Positions 51,906-61,256 of a stretch of DNA of 64,000 nt are shown one piece after another. A model generated the notes under the pieces. The model had not been told where the DNA came from. It did no database searches and saw only the letters and a list, made by a program, of their open reading frames with translations. This DNA is from Chitinophaga sp. LS1 (GTDB taxonomy: Bacteria > Bacteroidota > Bacteroidia > Chitinophagales > Chitinophagaceae). Within the stretch, counting starts at the first letter, position 1; every line of letters starts with the position of its first letter. The DNA lies in the NCBI RefSeq assembly GCF_034274695.1, contig NZ_CP128362.1, forward strand, positions 8,434,501-8,498,500. Reading direction: 5' to 3'. Position numbers and translations under genes: made by a program.

Positions 51906-52682
51906 ATGAAAAAATCTATCCTATCCCTGCTTCTATGCCTGCTATTTGCCGGCACCAGTCATGCAGGCTGGTATGTTTGCTATAATTTCAAAGGGAAGAT
52001 CGGAGACCGACCCATTCATCTCTCTGTGCAGTTGTTGCGCGGGTATGGAGATGATCCGGAAGCCATTACAGTGAAAGGGGTGTATATGTATGATAACCTC
52101 AACGAACCTATTGCGCTCAATGGTATACTCAACGAACGTACCCACATGGTTTTGAAAGAGACCATCAATAACCAGCCGAATGCGATGATGGACTTCCTTT
52201 TTTACGGGACTAAAATGAAAGGTACCTGGATGTCTTTGAAAAACAACATGACACCTGAGGTACTAGAACTGGAAAAGATCGGTGAACTGATTGATACAGT
52301 GGCTACTTCGAAGATCGCTCCCATCGATATTATACAGAGTGCCAGTCTGAAAGATAAATACCTGGTAGGGGTATATAGCAAGAAAGTCATTGGCAAACAA
52401 GCGATTATGCGGAAGCTGAAGATTGTGGATAAAGTGACCAACAAGGTGACCCAGGAAATTGACTTTGAAAAAGTAAAAACTGCCAGTGGAAATGTGTGGA
52501 CCATTATTTATGGCAATGCGATCGTAGATGATATTAACAATGATGGGAACAAGGATATTACTGTGTGGAATGATGTTGGAAAGAGGGGTGGGTATCTGTA
52601 CATCATTTACGATCCGAAGAAAAAGGAATATGTGTTGAATCCGACGCCTGAGGCAGATGAGATAACTCCTGCAAAGAATTAA
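51906..52682 (+). CDS. Secreted hypothetical protein
   Basis: 258 residues. A signal peptide (ends GTSHA, about residue 20) precedes a beta-rich protein. Near the C-terminus, DDINNDGNKDITVWND looks like a single calcium-binding FG-GAP-type loop (D-x-N-x-D-G-x-x-D). No family recognised. It diverges from the MarR-GNAT gene, so the palindrome between them might affect it too. Confidence 0.7.
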   Translation: MKKSILSLLLCLLFAGTSHAGWYVCYNFKGKIGDRPIHLSVQLLRGYGDDPEAITVKGVYMYDNLNEPIALNGILNERTHMVLKETINNQPNAMMDFLFYGTKMKGTWMSLKNNMTPEVLELEKIGELIDTVATSKIAPIDIIQSASLKDKYLVGVYSKKVIGKQAIMRKLKIVDKVTNKVTQEIDFEKVKTASGNVWTIIYGNAIVDDINNDGNKDITVWNDVGKRGGYLYIIYDPKKKEYVLNPTPEADEITPAKN

Positions 52683-52690
52683 ATCCTATA

Positions 52691-52726
52691 AAAAAACGCT
52701 TTTGCCTCCGGCAAAAGCGTTTTTTT
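52691..52726 (+). terminator. Rho-independent terminator
   Basis: AAAAAACGCTTTTGCC and GGCAAAAGCGTTTTTT pair fully around a three-base loop. It ends the secreted protein gene and may also serve the convergent OsmC gene. Confidence 0.92.
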
Positions 52727-52761
52727 ACATACCACGGATTGCCTGCGGCAGACAAATTTTA

Positions 52762-53184
52762 TTATTTATAAGTCACATTCAAAGTGATTGGCGTAGCTGC
52801 CAGCGCTTTTGAAATCGGGCAATTCTCCTTTGCTCCTTTCGCAATCGCATTAAACTGCTCTTCGCTTACTCCTGGAATCACGGCAGCAACCAGGTCCAGT
52901 GTAATTCCTGTAATACCAGGAATAGAAGGATCCAGTTCTACAGTTGCTTTTGTATCCAGGTCACCAGCTGTAAAACCAGCCTGTGTGAGAGCTGCACTCA
53001 GTGCCATGGTAAAACAACCTGCATGGGAAGCACCCAGCAGTTCTTCGGGGTTAGTACCTACTCCATCAGCAAAACGGGCGTTAAAAGAATACTGTGTGTT
53101 GGTCAACACGGTGCTCTGGGTAGAGATATTGCCCTGACCTTCTTTTAAATTACCATTCCAATGTGCATTTGCTGTTCTTTTCAT
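52762..53184 (-). CDS. OsmC family peroxiredoxin
   Basis: 140 residues. TANAHWNGNLKEGQGNIST at the start and NPEELLGASHAGCFTMALSAAL with the peroxidatic Cys, then NCPISKALA with the resolving Cys, define the OsmC type. It reduces organic hydroperoxides. It stands alone between a terminator and a convergent gene. Confidence 0.94.
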   Translation of the reverse strand: MKRTANAHWNGNLKEGQGNISTQSTVLTNTQYSFNARFADGVGTNPEELLGASHAGCFTMALSAALTQAGFTAGDLDTKATVELDPSIPGITGITLDLVAAVIPGVSEEQFNAIAKGAKENCPISKALAATPITLNVTYK

Positions 53185-53266
53185 AATATCTGGTTTTTAG
53201 GTTTTTTGTGTATTTGTTTGTTGATGTAAAATTGAATCTTTCTCAGCACAATAATTTTAACCTGGG

Positions 53267-53923
53267 TTAAAATGTCAATACTGATCCTCTCAGATATTTC
53301 AGTTTCTCAAACGCATCCAGCTCTTTAAAACCTGCATCCAACCAAAGTTGTTTACATTGGGGGTTGGCGTATAAGATCTTTAGCGGCCGGGGGTTTCGGA
53401 TCAAGCTCTCCATGACCTGGCTGATAAAATCATCCATGATCACCTCGTCAAATGGATTGAAAAGGAAGATCACACCTACCTGGTCGGGAATATCATATTT
53501 TCGGGCGTCTGCACATATAATATCAACTTTACAACCGGCATACCTGGTCTCCAGGGAGGTAGCGGTTTCAAGTGCATCACTATATAACTTCGGAGAAAAA
53601 TCGATGCCGGTGATCTGTTTGAATCCATATGCAGCAGCGATGGCCAGCACTCTCCCTTTACCACAACCTACATCCAGGAATGCAGTATCCAGCTCATGTT
53701 TTTCTACATGATCAAATAACCAGCTACCTGTGTAATAGTTCACTGGTTCATACATAGATGCATGCTCCAGCTCAGCTGCCGGTAAATGTTTTACCAGGTC
53801 ATCTGTGCCGATTGTCTTTACACCGAACTGCTTTTCGCCGCGAATCTCATACCAGATGATAAAAAATGCCATGCTGATGCCCCAGTGCCAACCGATATAA
53901 AAAAAGTAGGAAAGATATCTCAT
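53267..53923 (-). CDS. Class I SAM-dependent methyltransferase
   Basis: 218 residues. A hydrophobic N-terminal stretch (YLSYFFYIGWHWGISMAFFI) is followed by the methyltransferase fold: FLDVGCGKGRVLAIAAAYG is motif I, ITGIDFSPKL motif II, VDIICADARKYD and VGVIFLFNPFDE the next ones. The N-terminal segment may anchor it to the membrane. The substrate is unknown. Confidence 0.88.
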   Translation of the reverse strand: MRYLSYFFYIGWHWGISMAFFIIWYEIRGEKQFGVKTIGTDDLVKHLPAAELEHASMYEPVNYYTGSWLFDHVEKHELDTAFLDVGCGKGRVLAIAAAYGFKQITGIDFSPKLYSDALETATSLETRYAGCKVDIICADARKYDIPDQVGVIFLFNPFDEVIMDDFISQVMESLIRNPRPLKILYANPQCKQLWLDAGFKELDAFEKLKYLRGSVLTF

Positions 53924-54349
53924 TAGGGGATTTACAAGGTTTAAAAATGGGGTGATCCATTGGGTCTTATAAACGTGGTATTGTTACAATTCCGGTGTTG
54001 AATATAGGAATTTTTCGACAAACCCATCCGGGTCATATCTCCAAAGAAGATATTATCTTTCCATTAACAGCGATGACCCGGACAATGTATAACGGTCATG
54101 TATATATAATTGTACTAAGGATTTACCCATACCTTTAACAATCGGGTACCATATAACACGTTTGTAGTAGGATAAAATCTTCCTCTCTGATAATCAATTC
54201 ACTTGTTCAGAAATCACCCGCAGCCATGTAGCAGTTCCTTTAAAAAGCAGTCCGGCATCACACCCACATCCCTTACCAGATAAGGGTTTCAGCAGATTGT
54301 TAAAGTTTGGCATTCTATTTGGCTATTGATAAGTATAAAACAACTTGTT
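53924..54349. other. Intergenic stretch between divergent genes, no gene recognised
   Basis: CCGGGTCAT near 54030 is inverted as ATGACCCGG near 54071, a loose 9-base pair with a 32-base loop. Nothing else stands out. Confidence 0.4.
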
Positions 54350-55102
54350 ATGAAAAAGATAGTTCTTATTACCTGTTTAGTAGCCATTGGTTCAATATAC
54401 GGTTATAAGGCAGACGCACAGGTTAGGTTTAATGTGAACGTGAATATTGGTAGCCAGCCAGCGTGGGGACCTGAGGGTTATGATTATGCTGAATATTACT
54501 ATATGCCAGATATCGACGCATATTATTACGTACCTGAACGCCAGTTTATATACCTGGAAGGAAGCAGATGGGTGTTTGCACCGGCTTTACCTCCACGCTT
54601 TCATTATGACCTTTATCGCGGTTATAAAGTAGTGGTAAATGATCCCCGTCCTTACCTGAACCCTGGTATTTACAGGAACAGATATGCAGGATATAGAGGA
54701 GCATGGGGCCGTCAGACGATCATCAGAGATTCACGTAATCCACGTTACTTCGCAGCACAACCTCATGGAGGTGGCGGATATTATGGCGGACGTGGTCATG
54801 AAGGTGGTGGTCCCGGTTGGAACGGTGGCGGTCGCGGTCATGAAGGCGGTGGTCCCGGTTGGAATGGTGGCGGACGTGGTCATGAAGGCGGTGGTCCAGG
54901 TTGGAACGGTGGCGGACGTGGTCATGAAGGCGGTGGTCCAGGTTGGAACGGTGGCGGACGTGGTCATGAAGGCGGTGGTCCAGGTTGGAACGGTGGCGGA
55001 CGTGGTCACGAAGGAAATGGTGGTGGACGTGGTCATGAAGGTGGCCAGGGTCGTGGCAATGAAGGCGGACGTGGTGGAGACCATGGCAGACATGACCGTT
55101 AA
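54350..55102 (+). CDS. Secreted glycine-rich repeat protein
   Basis: 250 residues from the ATG at 54350 (signal peptide MKKIVLITCLVAIGSIYG, cut near ADAQ). The middle (about 40-110: MPDIDAYYYVPERQFIYLEG, then LPPRFHYDLYRGYKVVVND) is a small domain common in secreted Bacteroidota proteins of unknown role. The last ~110 residues are low complexity: five copies of GRGHEGGGPGWNGG and then shortened variants, ending GGDHGRHDR. The His/Gly/Arg tail could bind metal or nucleic acid. Confidence 0.8.
   Translation: MKKIVLITCLVAIGSIYGYKADAQVRFNVNVNIGSQPAWGPEGYDYAEYYYMPDIDAYYYVPERQFIYLEGSRWVFAPALPPRFHYDLYRGYKVVVNDPRPYLNPGIYRNRYAGYRGAWGRQTIIRDSRNPRYFAAQPHGGGGYYGGRGHEGGGPGWNGGGRGHEGGGPGWNGGGRGHEGGGPGWNGGGRGHEGGGPGWNGGGRGHEGGGPGWNGGGRGHEGNGGGRGHEGGQGRGNEGGRGGDHGRHDR
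54786..55010 (+). repeat. 42-base coding tandem repeats (about five copies)
   Basis: The unit encodes GRGHEGGGPGWNGG. Later copies are almost the same in DNA, the first two differ at a few third positions, which suggests recent growth by unequal exchange. Open frames on the other strand here are mirror images of this repeat. Confidence 0.9.
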
Positions 55103-55144
55103 ATTTTGAACAAGTAATTCTCACTATAAATCACTAGTAATAAA

Positions 55145-55176
55145 AAGGCCCCGACTTCTGCCGGGGCCTTCCTTAT
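55145..55176. terminator. Terminator between convergent genes
   Basis: AAGGCCCCG at 55145-55153 pairs with CGGGGCCTT at 55162-55170. The T run is weak on the plus strand and better on the minus strand side (TTTTTA), so it may end the methyltransferase/coiled-coil pair as well as the repeat protein gene. Confidence 0.75.
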
Positions 55177-55454
55177 TAAATTTCTTGTAGTTCCTCCTGC
55201 TTTCGAAGATAGATACGCGTGTATCGCAGGTTCATCCATTGAACACTATCTACTTCCAGAGGTGACACTTCTTCCAGTTTCTCTTCCAGTTGTCTGATGG
55301 AAATTTTGCTTGCTTCCATTTCTTTCAGAGAAACATCTAATAAAGCTTCAACTGCGCCGTCGTCTTTTGCATTTTTTAGTTGGACGATTATCTTCGACGC
55401 TAATTCTGCTGTTTTCATGTCATTAATCAATTTTTCCGTTAACGTTTTATCCAC
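55176..55454 (-). CDS. Small coiled-coil hypothetical protein
   Basis: 92 residues from a GTG at 55454 that overlaps the end of the methyltransferase gene by 16 bases; an ATG at 55418 is a possible later start. The protein is almost all helix and charge (LASKIIVQLKNAKDDGAVEAL, then LKEMEASKISIRQLEEKLEE). No family recognised. The overlap suggests that it works with, or is regulated with, the methyltransferase. Confidence 0.6.
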   Translation of the reverse strand: MDKTLTEKLINDMKTAELASKIIVQLKNAKDDGAVEALLDVSLKEMEASKISIRQLEEKLEEVSPLEVDSVQWMNLRYTRIYLRKQEELQEI

Positions 55455-56041
55455 ATTTTCAGAAGCATATCATCCGAAGCGTCTACTAGCTGATAACTAT
55501 CCGGAACTTCATCGCCCATACTATAATAGGTGACTAGTCGGGTGCCCGAAACCCTTTGATCCATTATATCCTGCATATAGAGGGTATAATAATCGTAAAG
55601 ACTTGTTGAATAGTTGATCTGCTGGTCGATACCATCTTCTGGACTCAGATGTTCAAAAAATGAATTGTAAAAGTAAAAACCATCGTACTGGTCTGCGTTA
55701 AAACGGGTGAAGTTACCTAAAATAAAATCGGCATTGTCCACCTTCAATACTTCCTTTGCAGTTCTGGCGTACAGGTACAGCTCTTTTCGTTGTTCGATTC
55801 CGTAAAAATAAGATTTTGGGTGAAAACATGCCCCTATCAGGCAGAATTTACCAACTCCACTACCTATATCCAGGATTCTGGAACCCGGCTTTTCAGCCAG
55901 GAACGCTGCAGACGCCGTAGCGATCTGAAGCGGAGTCCAGTGCCTCTTTGACAATTGTTGAATCCCTTGCGGATAGACCAGGTCAAAGGCATCATCAGAA
56001 GCAAACATTTGCGTATTTACACGCGAATCACTCATAAGCAT
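55439..56041 (-). CDS. SAM-dependent methyltransferase
   Basis: 200 residues. SRILDIGSGVGKFCLIGACF is motif I, YFYGIEQRKELYLYART motif II, and VDNADFILGNFTRFNADQYDG the next strands. It resembles methyltransferases of the histone-lysine DOT1-like/rRNA type in fold only; the target is unknown. The small coiled-coil gene overlaps its end. Confidence 0.85.
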   Translation of the reverse strand: MLMSDSRVNTQMFASDDAFDLVYPQGIQQLSKRHWTPLQIATASAAFLAEKPGSRILDIGSGVGKFCLIGACFHPKSYFYGIEQRKELYLYARTAKEVLKVDNADFILGNFTRFNADQYDGFYFYNSFFEHLSPEDGIDQQINYSTSLYDYYTLYMQDIMDQRVSGTRLVTYYSMGDEVPDSYQLVDASDDMLLKMWIKR

Positions 56042-56108
56042 TCCAAGGTCAAAGTTAACCTGATTCTGTCAGGAAATATTGTAAATATTAAGCAAAATAT
56101 TGTCAGCA

Positions 56109-56921
56109 TTAGGGTAATATTCTACTTGAATTTATTAAGTAAAATAGAGAGTTGAGTATAAACCTGTTCTGGTAAGGGTTTGAGAATGTATAAGATAATT
56201 CCTTATTAGTACCATGCTCATAGTCAATGTCATTATGCCCCATGTTTACATAGACCATTTTATACCGTTTATTGGTCCATGCTACCGGGTAATAGCCACC
56301 ATGCCAGATTTCACTGGGTTTAGGTCCGGTACCCAGGGGGAAACTGGCAGGATCGATGGACAATAAGATGGTAATATCTTCATTCTTCCGGAGGTCGTTG
56401 GACCACCGATACCATTCATTTGGTGCTGACCGGAAGGTATCCGGCAGGTCATGAACGATTTTATGTTGTTTGTTTTCTACTCTTAATACGGCGGAAGTCG
56501 GTCGCCAGGTATTGCTACCATAAGATCCGGAGCCCAGGAAGGTGTTGTGATACCAGTTCCAATCCTGGTTGTATGCCGAAGGGGTGAGGGCGAAGGCGGA
56601 AAAGTGAAATCCCATCCAGGCGCCGCCCTGTTCCATATATTTTTGAAAGGCTGCTCTTTGAGCAGGAGCTTCCGGACGGGTGTCCAGGAAGAGAATGACG
56701 TTGTATCTGGCCAGGGTGTCGGGGTTGCATTTGCTCCAGTCGTTGGTGGAGTCGTAGGTCCAGTGGTATTGGGCGAGGGCGGTGGGGAACCATTTGTTGG
56801 CTTCGTGGACAAAGCTGATGTGGGCGGCGTCTTCTTTGGCAGTGTAGAAGGCGAGGATTTTCTGGGAGAATCCGGGGGAGAGGTAGAGGAGTGATGCTAA
56901 GAAGAAGGTAAGTGGTTTCAT
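56109..56921 (-). CDS. ThuA domain protein
   Basis: 270 residues. A signal peptide (ends PGFSQ) precedes a ThuA fold: ILAFYTAKEDAAHISFVHEA, then YNVILFLDTRPEAPAQRAAFQKYMEQGGAWMGFHFSAF in outline, and PVAWTNKRYKMVYVNMGHND near the end. ThuA proteins have a glutamine amidotransferase-like fold and occur in sugar (trehalose) use. It is exported here. Confidence 0.92.
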   Translation of the reverse strand: MKPLTFFLASLLYLSPGFSQKILAFYTAKEDAAHISFVHEANKWFPTALAQYHWTYDSTNDWSKCNPDTLARYNVILFLDTRPEAPAQRAAFQKYMEQGGAWMGFHFSAFALTPSAYNQDWNWYHNTFLGSGSYGSNTWRPTSAVLRVENKQHKIVHDLPDTFRSAPNEWYRWSNDLRKNEDITILLSIDPASFPLGTGPKPSEIWHGGYYPVAWTNKRYKMVYVNMGHNDIDYEHGTNKELSYTFSNPYQNRFILNSLFYLINSSRILP

Positions 56922-57284
56922 AGGTCAAGTATACTACAAGTTCAGTATAACTCGGGTATAAGTTCGGTATGATTCCGGTATTACTTCGGTACCAAAAGGG
57001 CATTAAAAGGTCACTTCATTATCCAGGGGATATTGAGGTGACCTTTTAGTGACGAAGAAGCATCGAAGGCCTGATATAGAGCTGTCGAAAAAGACTGGAA
57101 TTCCAATAAAATGTCTTATAAAAAGTTTTTTATCTAATAAAAATATCATTAGATTTGTAGTAACACAGTCTGCCACCCCTCTGCTTGCAAGGGCAAATTT
57201 GGCAGGCTATTTTATTTTAAGACCACGTTGTAGCCAGCCTATTTTGACTCCAAAAAATACAGGCCGGCAAATTTCATCACATTT
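56922..57284. other. Intergenic stretch, no gene recognised
   Basis: It holds the promoter of the thuA-like gene. A short plus frame (57049-57288) has no recognisable features and is not called. Confidence 0.45.
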
Positions 57285-57487
57285 ATGAATTTGTTTACTA
57301 CACCACCTCTTTCTATTGAAGAGCAAATTGAGCTGCTTCAACAGAAAGGTCTAAACATCCTACCTGAAGATGATTTAGCTCGAAATTCAAATCTAATCTT
57401 CTACAGCTTATCAATAGTAATCCGGATATTGACTATGTACATATGGGATTTACTGAAAATTGGAAAGAGGAAGCTATCTGGCAGTAA
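57285..57487 (+). pseudogene. Abi family (abortive infection) gene with its middle deleted
   Basis: From ATG 57285 the frame reads TTPPLSIEEQIELLQQKGLN and ILPEDDLAR, the start of Abi_2 (AbiD/F) proteins. Two bases out of frame follows FKSNLLQLINSNPDIDYVHM, then GFTENWKEEAIWQ-stop (57485-57487), which is the C-terminal end of the same family. About 250 residues between are gone. The stop overlaps the xdhA ATG (TAATG). Confidence 0.72.
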
Positions 57488-58959
57488 TGGCTAATCGGGG
57501 GAATTGCTTTTCTGGCATTTTTTTATTATCTTCCAATAAACCCATTTCCCCATTGCTACGCTTCATTCTAAATAATGACGACATTGGTACCGCTCTTCCC
57601 CCAGGTATGCTGTTGCTGGATTTTATCCGGTACCATCAGCATCTGCCCGGTACAAAGATCGGCTGCAATGAGGGTGACTGCGGAGCATGCACCGTTTTAA
57701 TAGGGGAATTACAAAACTGGGCCATGCATTACCGTTCCTTTACCTCCTGCCTAACCCCGCTGGGTAATGTAAGAGGTAAACACGTGGTGACCATTGAGGG
57801 GATTAACCTGCCAGGCTCACTTACCGCAGTCCAATATGCCATGCAGGAATGTGCCGCTACCCAATGTGGCTTCTGCACACCGGGTTTTGTCATGTCCCTC
57901 ACGGGATTTTGCCTCAGCCACCAGGCACCGACATTGACAAATGCCATTGCCGCCATAGATGGAAACATCTGTCGCTGCACCGGTTATAAATCCATAGAAA
58001 GAGCTGCCGCCAGGGTAGCAGAAATATTACAACCCCGGAATGGTACGACGCCGGCACAATACGCTGCCGGTGCACAGATATTGCCTGATTATTTTGTACA
58101 AATTCCAGCCCGGTTACGCACACTCCATAGCACACTGGAATCTGCCGATGATGTAAAAGCGCAGCCTATTGGCGGAGGGACCGACCTGTATGTACAACAA
58201 CACGACGCCCTTGGAAAAAAAGCGCTGCGATTCCTGTATGATCAACCTGCACTGAAAGGCATCCGGCAGGAAGGAAACAAATGCATACTGGGCGGCGCTA
58301 CCACCGTCTCGGACCTGTTAGCATCCCCCTTATTACAGGCTTACTTTCCTTATTTAAATAATTACCTGAAAAAGGTGAGCTCTACCCAGATCCGGAACAT
58401 GGCCACTATCGCTGGTAATTTTATCAACGCCTCCCCCATTGGCGATTTCTCTATTTTTTTCCTGGCACTGGATGCCACCCTCGTACTTAGCGACGGACGA
58501 AAAGAAAGAGAACTCCCCCTCAGACATTTATTCAAAGGCTATAAACAACTGAACAAATCAGGTGATGAATACATCACCCGTATCTGGTTCAATCTGCCTT
58601 CCCAACATACTTTGTTCAACTTTGAAAAAGTGAGCAAGCGCACCCACCTCGATATTGCCAGCGTGAATACTGCTATCAGCATCACCATGCAATACGATAT
58701 CATTAACGACATCCGCATTTCTGCAGGTGGGGTCGGACCTGTACCACAATTGCTGAAGGAAACTGCCCGGTTCATGACAGGCAAATTATTGACTGAATCA
58801 CTGATCAGGGAAGCCAGCTTTCTGTTGCAAACGGAAGTCACCCCCATCTCTGATGCCAGAGGCACGGAAGATTACAAACGATTATTACTGGCACAATTGT
58901 TCAAGGCTCATTTTATTACCCTGTTTCCACAACTGGAAACAGCCATCCTGATCCGATGA
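57487..58959 (+). CDS. xdhA: Xanthine dehydrogenase small subunit (2Fe-2S and FAD domains)
   Basis: 490 residues from the ATG at 57487; the first ~22 residues (MANRGNCFSGIFLL) are unlike the family, so a TTG at 57553 (LLRFILNNDD) may be the true start. CNEGDCGACTVL and later CGFCTPGFVMS with CRCTGY bind two 2Fe-2S clusters. IGGGTDLYVQ and IRNMATIAGNFINASPIGD belong to the FAD domain. With XdhB it oxidises hypoxanthine and xanthine to urate. The upstream promoter region seems to have been replaced by the Abi remnant. Confidence 0.93.
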   Translation: MANRGNCFSGIFLLSSNKPISPLLRFILNNDDIGTALPPGMLLLDFIRYHQHLPGTKIGCNEGDCGACTVLIGELQNWAMHYRSFTSCLTPLGNVRGKHVVTIEGINLPGSLTAVQYAMQECAATQCGFCTPGFVMSLTGFCLSHQAPTLTNAIAAIDGNICRCTGYKSIERAAARVAEILQPRNGTTPAQYAAGAQILPDYFVQIPARLRTLHSTLESADDVKAQPIGGGTDLYVQQHDALGKKALRFLYDQPALKGIRQEGNKCILGGATTVSDLLASPLLQAYFPYLNNYLKKVSSTQIRNMATIAGNFINASPIGDFSIFFLALDATLVLSDGRKERELPLRHLFKGYKQLNKSGDEYITRIWFNLPSQHTLFNFEKVSKRTHLDIASVNTAISITMQYDIINDIRISAGGVGPVPQLLKETARFMTGKLLTESLIREASFLLQTEVTPISDARGTEDYKRLLLAQLFKAHFITLFPQLETAILIR

Positions 58960-61256
58960 AAAACATAGACTCCGATACCCACGTCACAGGTACCTCGGTG
59001 TACCTGGATGATTTGCCACTACTACAGGGCACGCTCTTTGCCGCGGCCTATGGCTCTCCTGTGGCACATGGTATACTGCGCCGGCTGGAAATTGCCGAGG
59101 CATTACAGATACCGGGGGTGGTACGCATTTTCACTGCAAGCGATATTCCCGGGGAAAACCAGATCGGTGGAATTATTCAGGATGAACCCCTGTTTGCCGA
59201 TCATCATATTCATTTTGCAGGGATGCCGCTGGCACTGGTAGTAGCAAAAAGCAGAGATGCTGCAAGAGCGGCAGTAAAGAAAATTCAGGCCATTATCGAT
59301 CCATTGGAAGTGATCACGAATCCAAGAGTGGCACAGGCAAAAGGAGAACTGATCATGCCACCAAAATCAGTGATACAGGGAGATACGAATAGTGCATGGT
59401 CACAGTGCACACATATCTTTGAAGGTGCTATTGACATCAACGGACAGGAACATCTTTATATTGAAACGCAGGGTGCATACGCTATCCCGCAGGAACATGG
59501 ATCATTGAAAGTATATTCTTCTACCCAGGGACCTACTGCGGTACAAAGAACCATTACCCGGGTATTGGGTATTCCCATGCACCGGTTAGAGGTAGTCGTA
59601 TCCCGCCTTGGCGGAGGGTTTGGCGGGAAAGAGGATCAGGCGAATACCTGGGCAGCGTTGTGCGCACTGGCAGCACATCTGCTGAATAAACCTGTGAAAT
59701 ATTCATTGCATAGAATGGAAGATATGGCCATGACGGGAAAGCGTCATCCTTATATGGCTGACTTTAAAATTGGGTTGGATAGCCGGTTAAAAATACTGGC
59801 GTATGAGGTGACTTTTTTCCAGAATGCCGGCGCCAGTGCAGACCTTTCTCCCGCTGTGCTGCAAAGAACTTTATTTCATTGTACCAACGCGTATTATATA
59901 CCAAATGTAACTGCGACCGCGTATAGTTGTAAAACACATTTGCCCCCCAATACAGCATTCCGGGGTTTTGGAGGCCCACAGGGCATGTATGTGATTGAGG
60001 CGGCGATAGCTGCTGCTGCTGCAGGTTTGCAGATTGATAAAGCCCTGATTCAAAGAGCGAATTTAATTCAGACAGGCGATCCATTTCCCTATGGACAGTT
60101 AGCGGAAAGCGAAGCCATCGCCTGCTGGGATAAAGCCGTCGCATTGTATGAGCTGGAGAATGTACGTGCTGCTATCAATACCTTTAATGAAGCACATTTA
60201 TTAGTTAAAAAAGGCATAGCGCTGATGCCGATCTGTTTTGGTATCTCGTTTACAAATACCCTGATGAATAATGCACGCTCACTGGTACATATATATAGTG
60301 ATGGGAGTGTAGGGATCAGTACCGGTGCTGTGGAGATGGGACAGGGTGTGAATACAAAAATATTGCAGGTGGCCGCACAGACGTTGGGCATTGCTTATGA
60401 GAGAGTGAAGATCAATGTGACCAGTACTTATACTATTGCGAACACCTCTCCTTCTGCGGCAAGTGCTACAGCGGACCTGAATGGCAAAGCGACCTGGATA
60501 GCCTGCAATGCATTGTTAGAAAGATTATTGGCATTAGCAGCAGCGGATTTAAAAGTCACTCCCGGGCAGCTGACTATTCAAAATGAAATTGTATTATTGA
60601 ATGGTACGCCTACGGAATGGAACTGGCTCCGCCTTGTGAATACTGCTTTTGTGCAAAGAGTATCCCTCTCTGAACATGGTCATTATGCCACTCCCACTAT
60701 TCATTATAATAATGAAACAGGCAAAGGACATCCTTTTGCCTATCATGTATACGGTACAGCTATTATTGAAGTCACCATCGATTGTTTGCGCGGCACCTAT
60801 GAAACCGACAGCGTGAAAGTCGTGCATGACTTTGGTCTAAGCATGAACCCTGATATCGACAGGGGACAAATTGAAGGAGGTATTGTACAGGGAATAGGCT
60901 GGATGACACTGGAAGAAGTGATCTATAACCAACATGGTAAACTGGTATCGAATGCACTGTCCACTTACAAAGTGCCCGACATCTATGCGGTACCAAAAGA
61001 TATTCTCATTGACCATTTACATACTGATAATGATAATCTGGCCATCTTCAGATCAAAAGCTGTGGGAGAGCCGCCACTGATGTATGGCATAGGTGCATGG
61101 TTTGCGCTAAGGGATGCGATATTGGCTTTCCATCCGAAGGCCCTGATTCCGTTTGTAGCACCCATGACACCTGAAAAAGTATTGATGGCATTGTACTCGA
61201 AACAACCCGTTCCTGCCCATGAAGAAAAAGTTAGTCATCTGGGAATTGATCAGTGA
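58956..61256 (+). CDS. xdhB: Xanthine dehydrogenase molybdopterin-binding subunit
   Basis: 766 residues. It overlaps xdhA by four bases (ATGA). VTGTSVYLDDLP, LGGGFGGKEDQAN, AFRGFGGPQGMYVIE and VEMGQGVNTK are the motifs that hold the molybdenum cofactor, and VGEPPLMYGIG near the end carries the catalytic Glu. It is the purine-oxidising half of the enzyme. Confidence 0.95.
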   Translation: MKNIDSDTHVTGTSVYLDDLPLLQGTLFAAAYGSPVAHGILRRLEIAEALQIPGVVRIFTASDIPGENQIGGIIQDEPLFADHHIHFAGMPLALVVAKSRDAARAAVKKIQAIIDPLEVITNPRVAQAKGELIMPPKSVIQGDTNSAWSQCTHIFEGAIDINGQEHLYIETQGAYAIPQEHGSLKVYSSTQGPTAVQRTITRVLGIPMHRLEVVVSRLGGGFGGKEDQANTWAALCALAAHLLNKPVKYSLHRMEDMAMTGKRHPYMADFKIGLDSRLKILAYEVTFFQNAGASADLSPAVLQRTLFHCTNAYYIPNVTATAYSCKTHLPPNTAFRGFGGPQGMYVIEAAIAAAAAGLQIDKALIQRANLIQTGDPFPYGQLAESEAIACWDKAVALYELENVRAAINTFNEAHLLVKKGIALMPICFGISFTNTLMNNARSLVHIYSDGSVGISTGAVEMGQGVNTKILQVAAQTLGIAYERVKINVTSTYTIANTSPSAASATADLNGKATWIACNALLERLLALAAADLKVTPGQLTIQNEIVLLNGTPTEWNWLRLVNTAFVQRVSLSEHGHYATPTIHYNNETGKGHPFAYHVYGTAIIEVTIDCLRGTYETDSVKVVHDFGLSMNPDIDRGQIEGGIVQGIGWMTLEEVIYNQHGKLVSNALSTYKVPDIYAVPKDILIDHLHTDNDNLAIFRSKAVGEPPLMYGIGAWFALRDAILAFHPKALIPFVAPMTPEKVLMALYSKQPVPAHEEKVSHLGIDQ

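Noticed and set aside
54029..54080. CCGGGTCAT inverted as ATGACCCGG in an intergenic region
   Set aside because: Only nine pairs with a 32-base loop and no T run; could be chance.
54786..55010. Possible CRISPR array because of regular repeats
   Set aside because: The units are contiguous coding repeats without spacers, in frame with a secreted protein; no cas gene is present in the window.
54723..55124. Three long open frames rich in His, Thr or Val across the glycine-rich gene
   Set aside because: They are shadows of the 42-base tandem repeat in other frames and strands; the plus frame with signal peptide is the real gene.
57049..57288. 79-codon plus-strand open frame
   Set aside because: No recognisable family; the Abi remnant that follows explains the conserved part of this area.
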